Assembly (NCBI GenBank): GCA_017438525.1 | Contig: JAFRVI010000053.1 | Location: forward strand, 1 to 37,799 | Length of the DNA stretch: 37,799 bases | Source: Clostridia bacterium | Lineage (GTDB): Bacteria > Bacillota > Clostridia > Oscillospirales > RGIG8002 | Direction of reading: 5' to 3' | Part shown: positions 1-9,548 of the stretch, piece by piece | Position numbering within the stretch: the stretch's first letter is position 1 | Layout: the number at the start of each line of letters is the position of its first letter | Made by a program: the position numbers and the translations under genes | The notes under the pieces: generated by a model | Told to the model about the DNA's origin: nothing | The model's database searches: none | Seen by the model: the letters and a program-made list of their open reading frames with translations, nothing else

Positions 1-1080
1 CGCGACCTGTTCGATCAGGCGAAGAAAAGTGCTCCTTCTATTGTTTTTGTCGATGAGATCGACGCCGTCGGCAGACAGCGCGGCGCCGGCCTCGGCGGCG
101 GCCACGACGAGAAGGAACAGACGCTCAATCAGCTCCTCGTCGAGATGGACGGCTTCTCGGAAAACGAAGGCGTTATCATAATGGCGGCGACCAACCGCCC
201 CGACATACTCGATCCGGCTCTGCTGCGTCCGGGCCGCTTCGACAGACAGGTCTACGTCAGCACGCCGGATATCAAGGGGCGCGAAGGGATCCTTAAGGTC
301 CACGCGCGCAACAAGAAATTTGAGCCGGACGTCGATTTGAAGACCATTGCGAAGACGACCGTCGGCTTCACCGGAGCGGACCTCGAGAACCTGCTCAACG
401 AGTCGGCGCTGCTTGCCGCACGCGATAACCGCAAGCTCATTTCCAAGGCGGATATCGAGAACGCGGTCATGAAAGTCGTCGCCGGTCCGGAGAAGAAGTC
501 CCGCGTGGTTCCGGAAAACGACAAGCGCTTGACCGCGTATCACGAGGCGGGGCACGCTATTGTTACCCACTTCCTGCCGACCTGCGACCCCGTGCATCAG
601 ATATCGATAATGCCCAGAGGCATGATGGGCGGCTTTACGCGCTTCCTGCCCAAAGAGGATAAATATCACATCTCCAAGACCGAGATGTGCGAAGAGATTT
701 CCTCGCTGCTCGGCGGCAGAGTCGCGGAAGCGATCGCTATCGGCGATATTTCCACAGGCGCCTCAAACGACCTCGAGCGCGCCACCCGCATCGCGCGCAA
801 CATGGTCACGAAGTACGGTATGAGCGACACGCTCGGCTCCGTCACCTTCGGCAGCGAGCACGACGAGGTCTTCCTCGGCAGAGACCTGACGACTTCCAAG
901 GTCTTCTCCGAAACCACCGCCGCCAAGATCGACGAAGAGGTCGAGAAGATCATCAACACCGCCTATAAGAAGGCGGAGGATATACTGAACTCCAACCGCG
1001 ACAAGCTCGACGCGGTAGCCGCGCTCCTGCTCGAAAAGGAGACCATCGATTCCGACGAGTTCAACTCCGTATTTGCCTGA
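1..1080 (+). CDS. ftsH: ATP-dependent zinc metalloprotease FtsH, 3' part
   Basis: FtsH is a membrane-anchored AAA+ protease that unfolds and degrades membrane and short-lived cytosolic proteins. The gene enters from the left edge already in frame at base 1, so about 359 residues are visible. The N-terminal membrane segments and Walker A are missing. What remains starts just before Walker B ([11 protein letters not shown]), followed by the second region of homology with its arginine residues ([10 protein letters not shown]). The peptidase domain follows, with the zinc-binding HEAGH motif at about bases 541-555. The C-terminus ends soon after the peptidase helices, with little extra tail. The next gene starts 24 nt after the stop, so the two may share a transcript. 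Identity is very secure; only the 5' end is unknown. Confidence 0.97.
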   Translation, partial: RDLFDQAKKSAPSIVFVDEIDAVGRQRGAGLGGGHDEKEQTLNQLLVEMDGFSENEGVIIMAATNRPDILDPALLRPGRFDRQVYVSTPDIKGREGILKVHARNKKFEPDVDLKTIAKTTVGFTGADLENLLNESALLAARDNRKLISKADIENAVMKVVAGPEKKSRVVPENDKRLTAYHEAGHAIVTHFLPTCDPVHQISIMPRGMMGGFTRFLPKEDKYHISKTEMCEEISSLLGGRVAEAIAIGDISTGASNDLERATRIARNMVTKYGMSDTLGSVTFGSEHDEVFLGRDLTTSKVFSETTAAKIDEEVEKIINTAYKKAEDILNSNRDKLDAVAALLLEKETIDSDEFNSVFA

Positions 1081-1103
1081 TTCTCCGAAAGGACGGTATA
1101 CCC

Positions 1104-2396
1104 TTGAAAAAAGCTTTGAAACGGATCCTCGCGCTTATATTCGCTTTGGCGTTCTTTTCCGGAACGTCCGTTTCGGCGTCTGTTATAAACATAATAACAG
1201 ACGACCGCGACTCGATGACGGCGTCGGTCGACGCCGCTTTGAGCGGCGCATTCAACAACGGCGAAGACGGCGTCAATCTCACGATCTCCGGCGGATTCGT
1301 TTCGCAGTTCAAGGCGTCTGACGACAGGTTTGCTCCGGAAGAGGAGTACTTCATGTCGACCTATCCGATCCTGAAGTATAAATATACCGCGGGCAACGAC
1401 TACGTCGGTCTGAAGATGTCGCAGGTGCGCACGGAAGTCAGCTTCGACTACGATCCGCATACGTCCGTGCTGCAGACCTTCAGCGTCGTCTATCGCGTCA
1501 GCAAGTGGCACGAAACGCCGAGAGAGACCGAATACGTCGAGAAGTTCGCAAGGGACAATATCGCTTCGATCCTCGCGGGCGCGGAAACGGAGTACGACAA
1601 GGTCAAGAACATCCACGACTGGATGATCCTCACCTATGACTACGCTTACAGCGATACTTACAACTCCAAATCGCATTCCGCCTACGGCATGGTCACGAAC
1701 GGCAGGGGAGTATGCTCGGCGTATACTCTGCTTTTCGACGTTCTCTGCCGTACGGCCGGACTCAATACGCGCATCGTCTTTTCCGAAAAAACCTACGCCG
1801 TGACGGGCAGCACCTTCAATCTGCATTGCTGGAATATGGTGGAGGTCGACGGCAAATGGTACCATATGGACGTGACCTGGGACGATCAGCCGCATCTCGG
1901 CAGCGGCGTAGTTTATAACTACTTCCTGAAGAGCAGCGACTATTTCCTCAAAAACAGTCACCTCTGGGACGACCGCGAGGATGGCTTCGGCACTCCGTAT
2001 CCGGAGGCGAAGCGCAATCACTGGAACGCGCCCGGCGCGTCCGGCAGCGACAACATAACGCGCCCGATCGAAGGTGAAAAGCCGAAGGTCGTCGAGCGCG
2101 CGATAGGCCTTGAATCGAGCGTTCCGGAGCCGATAGAGCTGGAGAGCGGCTCGTCCGTGCCGGAGTCGAACGCGAGCCACGCGTCTTCGGAAGGGGAGGC
2201 AGCGCCTTCGGGCGCCTCGCCGCTGATGTTCGTTATCGCCGGCGCGGTGTTCTGCGCCGCGGTCGCGGTCGTCGCGATCGTTATCGTCCGCGGCAGGAAG
2301 AAGCGTTCCGCCGCGGAGCCGCAGCCGGAGCAGGCCGCGCCGAAGCGGAGCGACGTTTACGATTCCTACGATTCTTACGATGGGTTTGACAGCTGA
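1104..2396 (+). CDS. Membrane-anchored transglutaminase-like (cysteine protease fold) protein
   Basis: The 430-residue protein begins at a TTG codon preceded by AAAGGA, followed by a basic and hydrophobic signal-like segment (residues 1-26). A transglutaminase-like core lies around residues 155-262, with a complete putative catalytic triad: Cys204 (RGVCSAY), His241 (HCWNM) and Asp256 (MDVTWDD). A Pro/Glu/Ser-rich linker leads to a single membrane helix at about 373-395, a basic stop-transfer RGRKKR and a tail with YDSYDSYDGF repeats. I infer that the catalytic domain is outside the membrane, where such domains often act as peptidases or in cell-wall processing; the substrate is unknown. The stop codon overlaps the miaB start by one base, so the two are probably translationally coupled. 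The domain call is firm, the function is not. Confidence 0.85.
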   Translation: MKKALKRILALIFALAFFSGTSVSASVINIITDDRDSMTASVDAALSGAFNNGEDGVNLTISGGFVSQFKASDDRFAPEEEYFMSTYPILKYKYTAGNDYVGLKMSQVRTEVSFDYDPHTSVLQTFSVVYRVSKWHETPRETEYVEKFARDNIASILAGAETEYDKVKNIHDWMILTYDYAYSDTYNSKSHSAYGMVTNGRGVCSAYTLLFDVLCRTAGLNTRIVFSEKTYAVTGSTFNLHCWNMVEVDGKWYHMDVTWDDQPHLGSGVVYNYFLKSSDYFLKNSHLWDDREDGFGTPYPEAKRNHWNAPGASGSDNITRPIEGEKPKVVERAIGLESSVPEPIELESGSSVPESNASHASSEGEAAPSGASPLMFVIAGAVFCAAVAVVAIVIVRGRKKRSAAEPQPEQAAPKRSDVYDSYDSYDGFDS

Positions 2397-3775
2397 TGCG
2401 TTATTACGATCCCGAATACGAGAATAAAGTCAGGGAGTTCATCGAGGGCTCCGGCCGCAGGGCGTACATAAAGACCTACGGATGCCAGCAGAACGTCAGC
2501 GATTCCGAAAAGATCGCCGCTCTCGCGCGGAATATGGGCTACGAGCTCTGCGATTCGCCGGAGGGTGCGTCGCTCGTCGTTTTCAACACCTGCGCCGTGC
2601 GCCATTCCGCCGAGCAGAAGATACTCGGCAACGTCGGGCTGCTCCACGCTCTGAAAGAGAAAAACCCCTCCATGATAACCGTACTCTGCGGCTGTATGAC
2701 CCAGCAGGAGCATATGGTGGAGGATATAAAGAAACGCTATTCATTCGTCGATATAGTCATAGGCACGTCGGCGATCCACGAGCTGCCGCGGCTGATCTTC
2801 AGCCGCCTGACCGGAGGCAAGAAGATACGCACGCTCTACGACGAATCCGGCGAGATAGTCGAAGGCATCGGCAATGTGCGCAACGAGGGCTTCCGCGCAT
2901 TCGTGCCGATAATGTACGGCTGCAACAACTTCTGCACCTACTGCATCGTGCCTTACGTGCGCGGCAGAGAACGCAGCCGCCGATCCGAAGACGTGCTCGC
3001 CGAGGTGAAGCCGCTCGTCGCTTCCGGCTGCCGCGAGATAACGCTGCTCGGGCAGAACGTCAACTCCTACTGCGAGCCGGAAACGGGCGAGAACTTCCCG
3101 CAGCTGCTCCGAAGGGTGGCGCAGATCGACGGGGACTTCAAGCTCCGCTTCATGACCTCGCACCCGAAGGACGCGTCGGACGAGCTTATCGACGTCATCG
3201 CGTCCTGCGATAAGCTCGCCAAGCACATACACCTTCCGGTGCAGTCGGGCTCCGACCGCATCCTGAAGGCAATGAACAGAAAATATACCCGCGCCGACTA
3301 CCTCGCGCTCATAGGGCGCGCGAGGGAACGGATAGACGGGCTCTGCATAACCTCCGATATGATCGTCGGCTTTCCCGGCGAAACTGAGGAGGACTTCGCG
3401 GATACGCTCTCCCTCGTCGACGAGGTGGGGTACGATTCGCTTTTCACCTTCCTCTATTCGATAAGGGAAGGCACACCGGCCGCGAAGATGCCGGACCAGA
3501 TCCCGCGCGACGAAAAGCAGCGCCGCTTCGACGCGCTCGTCGAGCTGCAGACACGCAAGGGCTTCGAGCGCAACGCGGCGATGAAAGGGAAAGAATTCAC
3601 CGTGCTCGTCGACGAGGTCAAGGGCGGCGCGGAGAGCGGTTTGAAGCTGCTTTCCTCCCGCACGGACGGCAACAAGATCGTCGAATTCGAGGGCCCGGCG
3701 GAACTTTACGGAAACTACGCGCGCGTGCGCGTTACGGAGCCGATGAGCTGGCTGCTCAAGGGCGAACTTATCTGA
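2396..3775 (+). CDS. miaB: tRNA-2-methylthio-N6-dimethylallyladenosine synthase MiaB
   Basis: MiaB is a radical-SAM methylthiotransferase that adds the 2-methylthio group to i6A at position 37 of tRNAs reading UNN codons. The 459 residues show the N-terminal MTTase domain with three cluster cysteines: Cys30 (YGCQQN), Cys66 (NTCAV) and Cys100 (CGCMT). The radical SAM triad follows at Cys176, Cys180 and Cys183 (CNNFCTYC), and a TRAM-like domain lies at the C-terminus (about 390-455). The QQN in the first motif is typical of MiaB rather than MtaB or RimO. The start overlaps the preceding stop (TGATG). MiaA, which makes the substrate of this enzyme, is encoded about 4.5 kb downstream beyond mutSL. 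Confidence 0.96.
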   Translation: MRYYDPEYENKVREFIEGSGRRAYIKTYGCQQNVSDSEKIAALARNMGYELCDSPEGASLVVFNTCAVRHSAEQKILGNVGLLHALKEKNPSMITVLCGCMTQQEHMVEDIKKRYSFVDIVIGTSAIHELPRLIFSRLTGGKKIRTLYDESGEIVEGIGNVRNEGFRAFVPIMYGCNNFCTYCIVPYVRGRERSRRSEDVLAEVKPLVASGCREITLLGQNVNSYCEPETGENFPQLLRRVAQIDGDFKLRFMTSHPKDASDELIDVIASCDKLAKHIHLPVQSGSDRILKAMNRKYTRADYLALIGRARERIDGLCITSDMIVGFPGETEEDFADTLSLVDEVGYDSLFTFLYSIREGTPAAKMPDQIPRDEKQRRFDALVELQTRKGFERNAAMKGKEFTVLVDEVKGGAESGLKLLSSRTDGNKIVEFEGPAELYGNYARVRVTEPMSWLLKGELI

Positions 3776-3813
3776 AATACTCCGATAATAAAGACAGAAA
3801 CGGAAGCGAAAAA

Positions 3814-6399
3814 ATGGCAAGATCACCGATGATCCTTCAATACCTTGCGGTCAAGGAAAAGCATCCCGACCACATCCTGTTCTTCAGGTTGGGGGATTTT
3901 TACGAGATGTTTTTTGACGACGCCAAGCTCGCTTCCGGCGTGCTCGACCTCGTGCTGACCGGCAGGGACTGCGGCGACGGCGAACGCGCCCCGATGTGCG
4001 GCGTGCCTTACCACGCCTGCGACGCTTATATAGCCAAGCTTATCGCGAAGGGGTACAAGGTCGCAATCTGCGAGCAGATGGAGGATCCCGCGACCGCGAA
4101 GGGCATCGTCCGCAGGGAAGTCATACGCATCGTCACGCCCGGCACGGTCATGAGCCCCGACTCGCTCGAGGAGGGCAAAAACAACTATATCGCCTCCGTG
4201 CATTCGTCTGAAGACGGGCTCGGAATGTGTTTCGCCGACATAACCACCGGCACTCTCTGCTGCCTTACCGACGGCTCCGAGAAGCGCGTGGAGAAGATAA
4301 TCAACGAGCTCGGGCGCTTTTCGCCGAGCGAGGTCATCCTTTCCGCCGCGACCAAGCCGATAAAGGAGGTAACGGATTTCCTCGACAGGCGTACCGGCAC
4401 GGTCATAACCTACGGCACAGGCGACGCGAATATCGACAGCTGCATCCGCATAGTCGAGGATCACTTTCACAAAAACGTGCTCGCGCTCGGCATAAGCGCG
4501 ATGCCCGCGGTGATAATCGCGCTCGGCAGTCTGCTCGATTACCTCTATGAAACGCAGATGACCGCGATCGCGAACATCACGGATATAACCTTTGTCAGCG
4601 AGGACCAGTATATGCTCCTCGACGTCAGCACGCGCCGCAACCTCGAGCTGTGCGAAACCATGCGCACCGGAGAAAAGAAGGGCTCGCTGCTGCACGTCCT
4701 CGACCGCACGAAGACGCCTATGGGCAAGCGTATGCTGCGCGGTTCGCTCGAAAAGCCGCTTATGAAGCCGGAATACATCCGTATGCGTCTGAACGCGGTG
4801 GAAGCGCTGCTCGCCGACAGCATAAACTTAAGCTCGCTGCGCGAAACGATGAGCGGCGTGCGCGATATCGAGCGCCTCGCCGCGCGCATCGCGTACAGGA
4901 CAGCGGGGGCGAAGGAGCTTCGCGCGCTCTGCCTTTCGCTGATGCCGCTGCCCGAGATAAAGGCAACGCTCGGCGGCTTCGGCGACCCGATGCTTCAGTC
5001 GCTCTGCGAGTGCGTCGACCCGCTCGACGACGTCTGCTCCGATATCGACCGCACGATAACCGACGATCCGCCGGTATCCGTCCGCGAGGGCGGCTTCGTC
5101 CGCGACGGCGTGGACGCCGAGCTCGACGAGCTACGGGGACTGCTGAAAAACCTGCGCGGCGTTCTCGCCTCCATCGAGGAGCGCGAGCGCGAAGCGACCG
5201 GCATAAAGAATCTGAAAGTCAAATACAACAAAGTCTTCGGTTACTACATAGACGTCACGAATATGTATAAGAACCTCGTGCCGGAGCATTACATCCGCAA
5301 GCAGACGCTTGTCGGCGGCGAACGCTACGTCACCGAGGAGCTCAAGGAGCTCGAGGTGAAGATATCCACAGCGGATGAGCGTATAAACGACATAGAATAC
5401 GGCATCTTCACTGCGCTTATCGAGAGGGTGGGGCAGCAGCTTTCGCGTATGCAGGCGACGGCTTCGGCGGTCGCGATGATAGATATGCTCTGTTCCTTCG
5501 CGGCGGTATCGTCGTCGAACAGATACGTCAAGCCCGAGATCGTCAGCGAAGGCGTCACCGAGATAACCGACGGCAGACATCCCGTCGTCGAGAATATGCT
5601 GCCGGACGGGCTCTTCGTACCGAACGACACGAAGCTCGACCTCGACGAGAACATGATAGCGATAATCACCGGACCGAATATGGCGGGCAAATCGACCTAT
5701 ATGCGTCAGGTCGCGCTGATAACGATAATGGCGCAAATCGGCTGTTTCGTTCCGGCGGCGAAGGCGAAGATAGGCATCGCCGACAAGGTATTCACCCGCG
5801 TCGGCGCATCGGACGATCTCTCTATGGGGCAGTCAACCTTCATGGTCGAGATGAGCGAGGTCGCGTATATACTGAAAAACGCGACGCGGCAGAGTCTCGT
5901 CATCTTCGACGAGATCGGGCGCGGCACGTCTACCTACGACGGAATGAGCATCGCCAGAGCGGTCATCGACTACGTCGCGGACGTGACGAAATGCCGCACG
6001 CTCTTCGCCACGCATTACCACGAGATCACAGATCTTGAAGCGGAAATGCCCTGTGTCAAGAACTACAACATAACCGTGAAAAAACGCGACAAGCTCGTCT
6101 TCCTGCGCAAGATCGTCCGCGGCAGAGCGGACGACAGCTACGGCATCGAGGTCGCCGACCTCGCCGGAGTGCCCGCCGAGGTCACCGATCGCGCGCGTCA
6201 GATCCTGAAGAGTCTCGAGGCGAACGGCGTCGAAAGGCGCACTCCCGCGCCGGTCCCGCAGCGCGAAGCCGCGGGGGGAAAGGGCGCGGAGCTTCTGGAA
6301 AAGCTGCGCCGCGTGCAGGCGGATACGCTTTCGCCCATCGAGGCGCTGAAGCTGCTTTACGAGCTTTCCGCAGAAGCGAAGGAGGCGGAGAAAGAATGA
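3814..6399 (+). CDS. mutS: DNA mismatch repair protein MutS
   Basis: MutS recognises mispaired or unpaired bases and starts methyl-independent mismatch repair together with MutL. The 861 residues match the usual MutS1 length. The mismatch-reading motif F-x-E is present at Phe29-Tyr30-Glu31 (GDFYEMF). The ATPase has Walker A at Gly620-Ser627 (GPNMAGKS), Walker B at Asp699-Glu700 (VIFDEIGRG) and the downstream THYHE motif. The Shine-Dalgarno signal (CGGAAG) is modest. The stop overlaps the mutL start by four bases (ATGA), which implies translational coupling of the two repair partners. Confidence 0.97.
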   Translation: MARSPMILQYLAVKEKHPDHILFFRLGDFYEMFFDDAKLASGVLDLVLTGRDCGDGERAPMCGVPYHACDAYIAKLIAKGYKVAICEQMEDPATAKGIVRREVIRIVTPGTVMSPDSLEEGKNNYIASVHSSEDGLGMCFADITTGTLCCLTDGSEKRVEKIINELGRFSPSEVILSAATKPIKEVTDFLDRRTGTVITYGTGDANIDSCIRIVEDHFHKNVLALGISAMPAVIIALGSLLDYLYETQMTAIANITDITFVSEDQYMLLDVSTRRNLELCETMRTGEKKGSLLHVLDRTKTPMGKRMLRGSLEKPLMKPEYIRMRLNAVEALLADSINLSSLRETMSGVRDIERLAARIAYRTAGAKELRALCLSLMPLPEIKATLGGFGDPMLQSLCECVDPLDDVCSDIDRTITDDPPVSVREGGFVRDGVDAELDELRGLLKNLRGVLASIEEREREATGIKNLKVKYNKVFGYYIDVTNMYKNLVPEHYIRKQTLVGGERYVTEELKELEVKISTADERINDIEYGIFTALIERVGQQLSRMQATASAVAMIDMLCSFAAVSSSNRYVKPEIVSEGVTEITDGRHPVVENMLPDGLFVPNDTKLDLDENMIAIITGPNMAGKSTYMRQVALITIMAQIGCFVPAAKAKIGIADKVFTRVGASDDLSMGQSTFMVEMSEVAYILKNATRQSLVIFDEIGRGTSTYDGMSIARAVIDYVADVTKCRTLFATHYHEITDLEAEMPCVKNYNITVKKRDKLVFLRKIVRGRADDSYGIEVADLAGVPAEVTDRARQILKSLEANGVERRTPAPVPQREAAGGKGAELLEKLRRVQADTLSPIEALKLLYELSAEAKEAEKE

Positions 6400-8327
6400 T
6401 AAAGGTACTTCCGAAAAACGTATCCGAGCTTATCGCCGCCGGAGAGGTCGTCGACAGACCCGTTTCCGTCGTCAAGGAGCTTGTCGAAAACAGCATAGAC
6501 GCCGGCGCTACGGATATTACCGTCGAGATAAAAGACGGAGGCATAACCTATATCCGCGTCAGCGACAACGGCTGCGGCATCCCGCACGACGAAGTGCCGA
6601 CCGCGTTCCTGCGCCACGCCACGAGCAAGCTGCAGAACGCAGATCAGCTGAATAACATCGTGACGATGGGCTTCCGCGGCGAAGCGCTCGCCGCCATCTG
6701 CGCGGTATCGCGCACCGATATGATAACGAAATGCGCTTCGGACGAGGTCGGGACAGCCGTGCGCTACGTTGCCGGCGACCTCGATTCATGCGAGGAGGCG
6801 GGCTGTCCGACGGGCACTACCGTCGTAGTGCGCGATCTGTTTTTCTCTACCCCCGCGCGCATGAAGTTCCTGAAAAAAGACGCTTCGGAAGCGGCGGCGG
6901 TCGCTTCGTTTATGGATAGGATCGCACTCGCGAACACGGGTATTGCCTTCAAATTCATCAAAAACGGCACCGAGGAAATGCGCACTCCCGGTGACGGACG
7001 CCTCGACGCCGCGATCAACGCCGTATTCGGCAGGAAGTTCGCGGAAACGCTCGCTCCCGTCGACGGCAACAGCTGGGGAATAGGCGTCGGCGGCTTTGTG
7101 TCGCAGCCGGCGTTCCCGCGCGCTAACCGCAGTATGCAGATATTCTTCGTCAACGGCCGCCTCGTCAGGTCAAAGACCTTCACGGCCGCCCTTGACGCCT
7201 CTTATGCGAACCTCGTCCCTTCCGGCAAGTTCGCCGCCTGTGTGCTTAATCTGACAATCAATCCCGCGCTTGTCGATATCAACGTGCATCCGGCGAAGCT
7301 CGAGGTGCGTTTTACCGACGACCACGCGGTATTCGATGCTATCTATCATGCTGTCAAGAGCGCGCTGCAGGGAAGGAAAGACGAAATCGGAGTTGCACCG
7401 TCGAAGGTAGTTGAGATAGGGGAACTTAAAAGCGATATGGTAAGCGTCGCGCCGGTGAAGAGCATTTTTGCCGCGCCCGTAACCCGTGCCGCAGTTGAGC
7501 AGACAAGGATACCGGAGACTGAAGCGCGCATAAGTGTGCCGAGGGTCGCGAACTTCCCGGCGGAGAAGCCGGAGGAACGCGCCGCTTACGCCCCGGCCGC
7601 ATCGCCGGACGCGAAGCCCGCGCCCGCGCCCCGGCCGGAGTCGGCGCCCGCCCACGCACCCGCGAAAACGGACTTGCCGTTTTTCGAGTCATCCGAGCAG
7701 AAAGAAGAAAAAACTCCCGATGTTCGACAGGAATCGACAAAACACGATGCGGCACGCGGGTATAATTTCGTAGGAGAGGTTTACAGGACATATCTCATAT
7801 TCGAGAGTGAGTCCGGTGTGCTCTTCGTGGACAAGCACGCCGCGCACGAGCGCATTATATTCAACCGGCTCAAAAAGAGCTTCAACCCCGATTCCGACGC
7901 GCAGCTTCTGCTGTCGCCTGTTACCGTTTCGCTCGACAAGACCGACGCGCGCACGATACTCGACAACGCCGAAACGCTCGCGCAGCTCGGCTTCGACGTC
8001 GAGGATTTCGGCGCGGGGCAGGTGACTGTCAGAAGCGTTCCTATCAAACTGAACGACGATGACGTCTCCTCTCTGCTTCAGCTCATGGCGGACAAGCTCC
8101 CCAAGGGCGGCAAGCGCAGCATAAGCGAGGCGTTCTACGACGATATCCTCCACTCCGTCGCATGCAAAGCGGCCGTGAAAGCCGGCAGGCGCAGCAGCGA
8201 GGAGGACGCGGAGGATATCCTCCGCATGCTCGAAGAAGACCCCGACGCACGCTTCTGTCCGCACGGGCGTCCCGTCTGCTTTGAGATAAAGCGCGGAGAT
8301 CTTGACAAGCAATTCCTGCGCGCGTGA
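6396..8327 (+). CDS. mutL: DNA mismatch repair protein MutL (endonuclease type)
   Basis: MutL couples mismatch recognition by MutS to strand incision. The 643 residues comprise an N-terminal GHKL ATPase (Glu31 in VENSIDAGAT, DNGCGI, GFRGEAL), a Pro/Ala/Glu-rich linker at about residues 385-440, and a C-terminal dimerisation domain. That C-terminal domain carries endonuclease-type metal motifs: DKHAAHE at residues 479-485, ACKAAV, and CPHGRP from Cys621. No mutH is in view, which fits a self-nicking MutL. The first motif departs slightly from DQHA(x)2E(x)4E, since the last Glu position is Asn490. The gene overlaps mutS and miaA by four bases each. Confidence 0.96.
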   Translation: MIKVLPKNVSELIAAGEVVDRPVSVVKELVENSIDAGATDITVEIKDGGITYIRVSDNGCGIPHDEVPTAFLRHATSKLQNADQLNNIVTMGFRGEALAAICAVSRTDMITKCASDEVGTAVRYVAGDLDSCEEAGCPTGTTVVVRDLFFSTPARMKFLKKDASEAAAVASFMDRIALANTGIAFKFIKNGTEEMRTPGDGRLDAAINAVFGRKFAETLAPVDGNSWGIGVGGFVSQPAFPRANRSMQIFFVNGRLVRSKTFTAALDASYANLVPSGKFAACVLNLTINPALVDINVHPAKLEVRFTDDHAVFDAIYHAVKSALQGRKDEIGVAPSKVVEIGELKSDMVSVAPVKSIFAAPVTRAAVEQTRIPETEARISVPRVANFPAEKPEERAAYAPAASPDAKPAPAPRPESAPAHAPAKTDLPFFESSEQKEEKTPDVRQESTKHDAARGYNFVGEVYRTYLIFESESGVLFVDKHAAHERIIFNRLKKSFNPDSDAQLLLSPVTVSLDKTDARTILDNAETLAQLGFDVEDFGAGQVTVRSVPIKLNDDDVSSLLQLMADKLPKGGKRSISEAFYDDILHSVACKAAVKAGRRSSEEDAEDILRMLEEDPDARFCPHGRPVCFEIKRGDLDKQFLRA

Positions 8328-9271
8328 CGGATATGACGAAGAAACCGAAACTGCTCGTTATATGCGGTCCCACCGCGGCAGGCAAGACCGCCGTGGCGGT
8401 CGAAACCGCGAAACTGCTGGACGGCGTTATCATCTCGGCCGATTCAATGCAGATATACAAAGAGCTTTCGATAGGCACCGCGAAGCCGACTCCCGAGGAG
8501 CTGGACGGCGTTGACTGCCGTCTGATCGACTTTATCGAGCCGGACGGCGAGTATAACGTCTTCCGTTTCAAGAGCGACGCCGAGCGCGAGATCGACGACG
8601 TCGTTTCTTCCGGCAGGACGCCGATACTCTGCGGAGGCACCGGGCTTTATATCGACGTGCTCGCGTCAAACACCGCGCTGTCGGACGGGAGCAGCGACGA
8701 AGCCGTCCGCGCGGAGCTGAAAAAGCAGGCGGAAGAGGTAGGAAGCGCCGAGCTGCATCGTCAACTTTCAGAGGTTGACAAGCCGTCCGCCGAGCGCATT
8801 CATCCCAATGATACGAAGCGCGTTATCCGCGCGCTCGAGATATACCGCGTGACAGGGAAACCGCAGAGCGTCTGGGATGCCGGATCCGTGCGCGAAGAGC
8901 GTTATTCGATCTGCAGAATACTGATAAATTGCAGTGATAGGGCGAAGCTTTACGAGCGTATAGACCGCCGCGTCGACGCGATGATCTCCGCCGGCCTGCT
9001 CGACGAGGCAAAACGCGTTTTTGAAAAATACGATCCCGAAAAGATCTCCGCTATCGGTTACCCCGAGCTTTTCGCGTATTTCCGCGGGGAGAGCACACTT
9101 GACGAAGCCGTTGCGAAGATAAAACAATACAGCAGGAATTACGCGAAGCGTCAGCTTACGTGGTTCCGCAGAGGAGAATACGAAGGCGAGTTCTTTACCG
9201 ACGAGCGCGGCGCAGAGGAGATCGCCGCGGATATCGCCCGGATTTTTGCCGGTTTCGGCAGAGATAAATAA
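8324..9271 (+). CDS. miaA: tRNA dimethylallyltransferase MiaA
   Basis: MiaA transfers a dimethylallyl group to adenosine 37 of tRNAs that read UNN codons, giving the i6A that MiaB then methylthiolates. The 315 residues have the P-loop GPTAAGKT at residues 15-22, the SADSMQIY motif, IGTAKP and GGTGLYI, all family signatures. I give the GTG start that overlaps the mutL stop (GTGA). An ATG nine bases downstream (8333) is equally possible, because neither has a clear Shine-Dalgarno sequence. The mutL-miaA-hfq order is widely conserved in bacteria. Confidence 0.95.
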   Translation: MTDMTKKPKLLVICGPTAAGKTAVAVETAKLLDGVIISADSMQIYKELSIGTAKPTPEELDGVDCRLIDFIEPDGEYNVFRFKSDAEREIDDVVSSGRTPILCGGTGLYIDVLASNTALSDGSSDEAVRAELKKQAEEVGSAELHRQLSEVDKPSAERIHPNDTKRVIRALEIYRVTGKPQSVWDAGSVREERYSICRILINCSDRAKLYERIDRRVDAMISAGLLDEAKRVFEKYDPEKISAIGYPELFAYFRGESTLDEAVAKIKQYSRNYAKRQLTWFRRGEYEGEFFTDERGAEEIAADIARIFAGFGRDK

Positions 9272-9291
9272 AGAAATGAAAGGAGTCGGCC

Positions 9292-9525
9292 ATGCCAAAG
9301 TCGCAGAACTTGCAGGATCTGTTCCTCAACGCTTGCAGAAAAGAGAACGCGCAGGTAACTGTCTTCCTGAAAAACGGTTTTCAGTTCAACGGCACTGTCA
9401 AGGCGTTTGACAGCTTTACCGTTTTGCTGATTTCCGGCGGGAAGCAGATGATGGTCTATAAGCACGCGATTTCCACCGTTGTTCCGGCGGTACACGTGAA
9501 TATGGAGCCGGTTGAGGTAGCATAA
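9292..9525 (+). CDS. hfq: RNA-binding chaperone Hfq
   Basis: Hfq forms a hexameric Sm-like ring that helps small RNAs pair with mRNAs and binds A-rich RNA. The 77 residues contain the Sm1 segment ([10 protein letters not shown], residues 37-46) and the Sm2 signature YKHA at residues 56-59, followed by STV. The C-terminal tail is very short, as is usual for Gram-positive Hfq. A strong Shine-Dalgarno AAAGGAG (9279-9285) precedes the ATG. The gene follows miaA by 20 nt. Confidence 0.96.
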   Translation: MPKSQNLQDLFLNACRKENAQVTVFLKNGFQFNGTVKAFDSFTVLLISGGKQMMVYKHAISTVVPAVHVNMEPVEVA

Positions 9526-9548
9526 GATCAGAAGAGGGTGAAGGAGAG

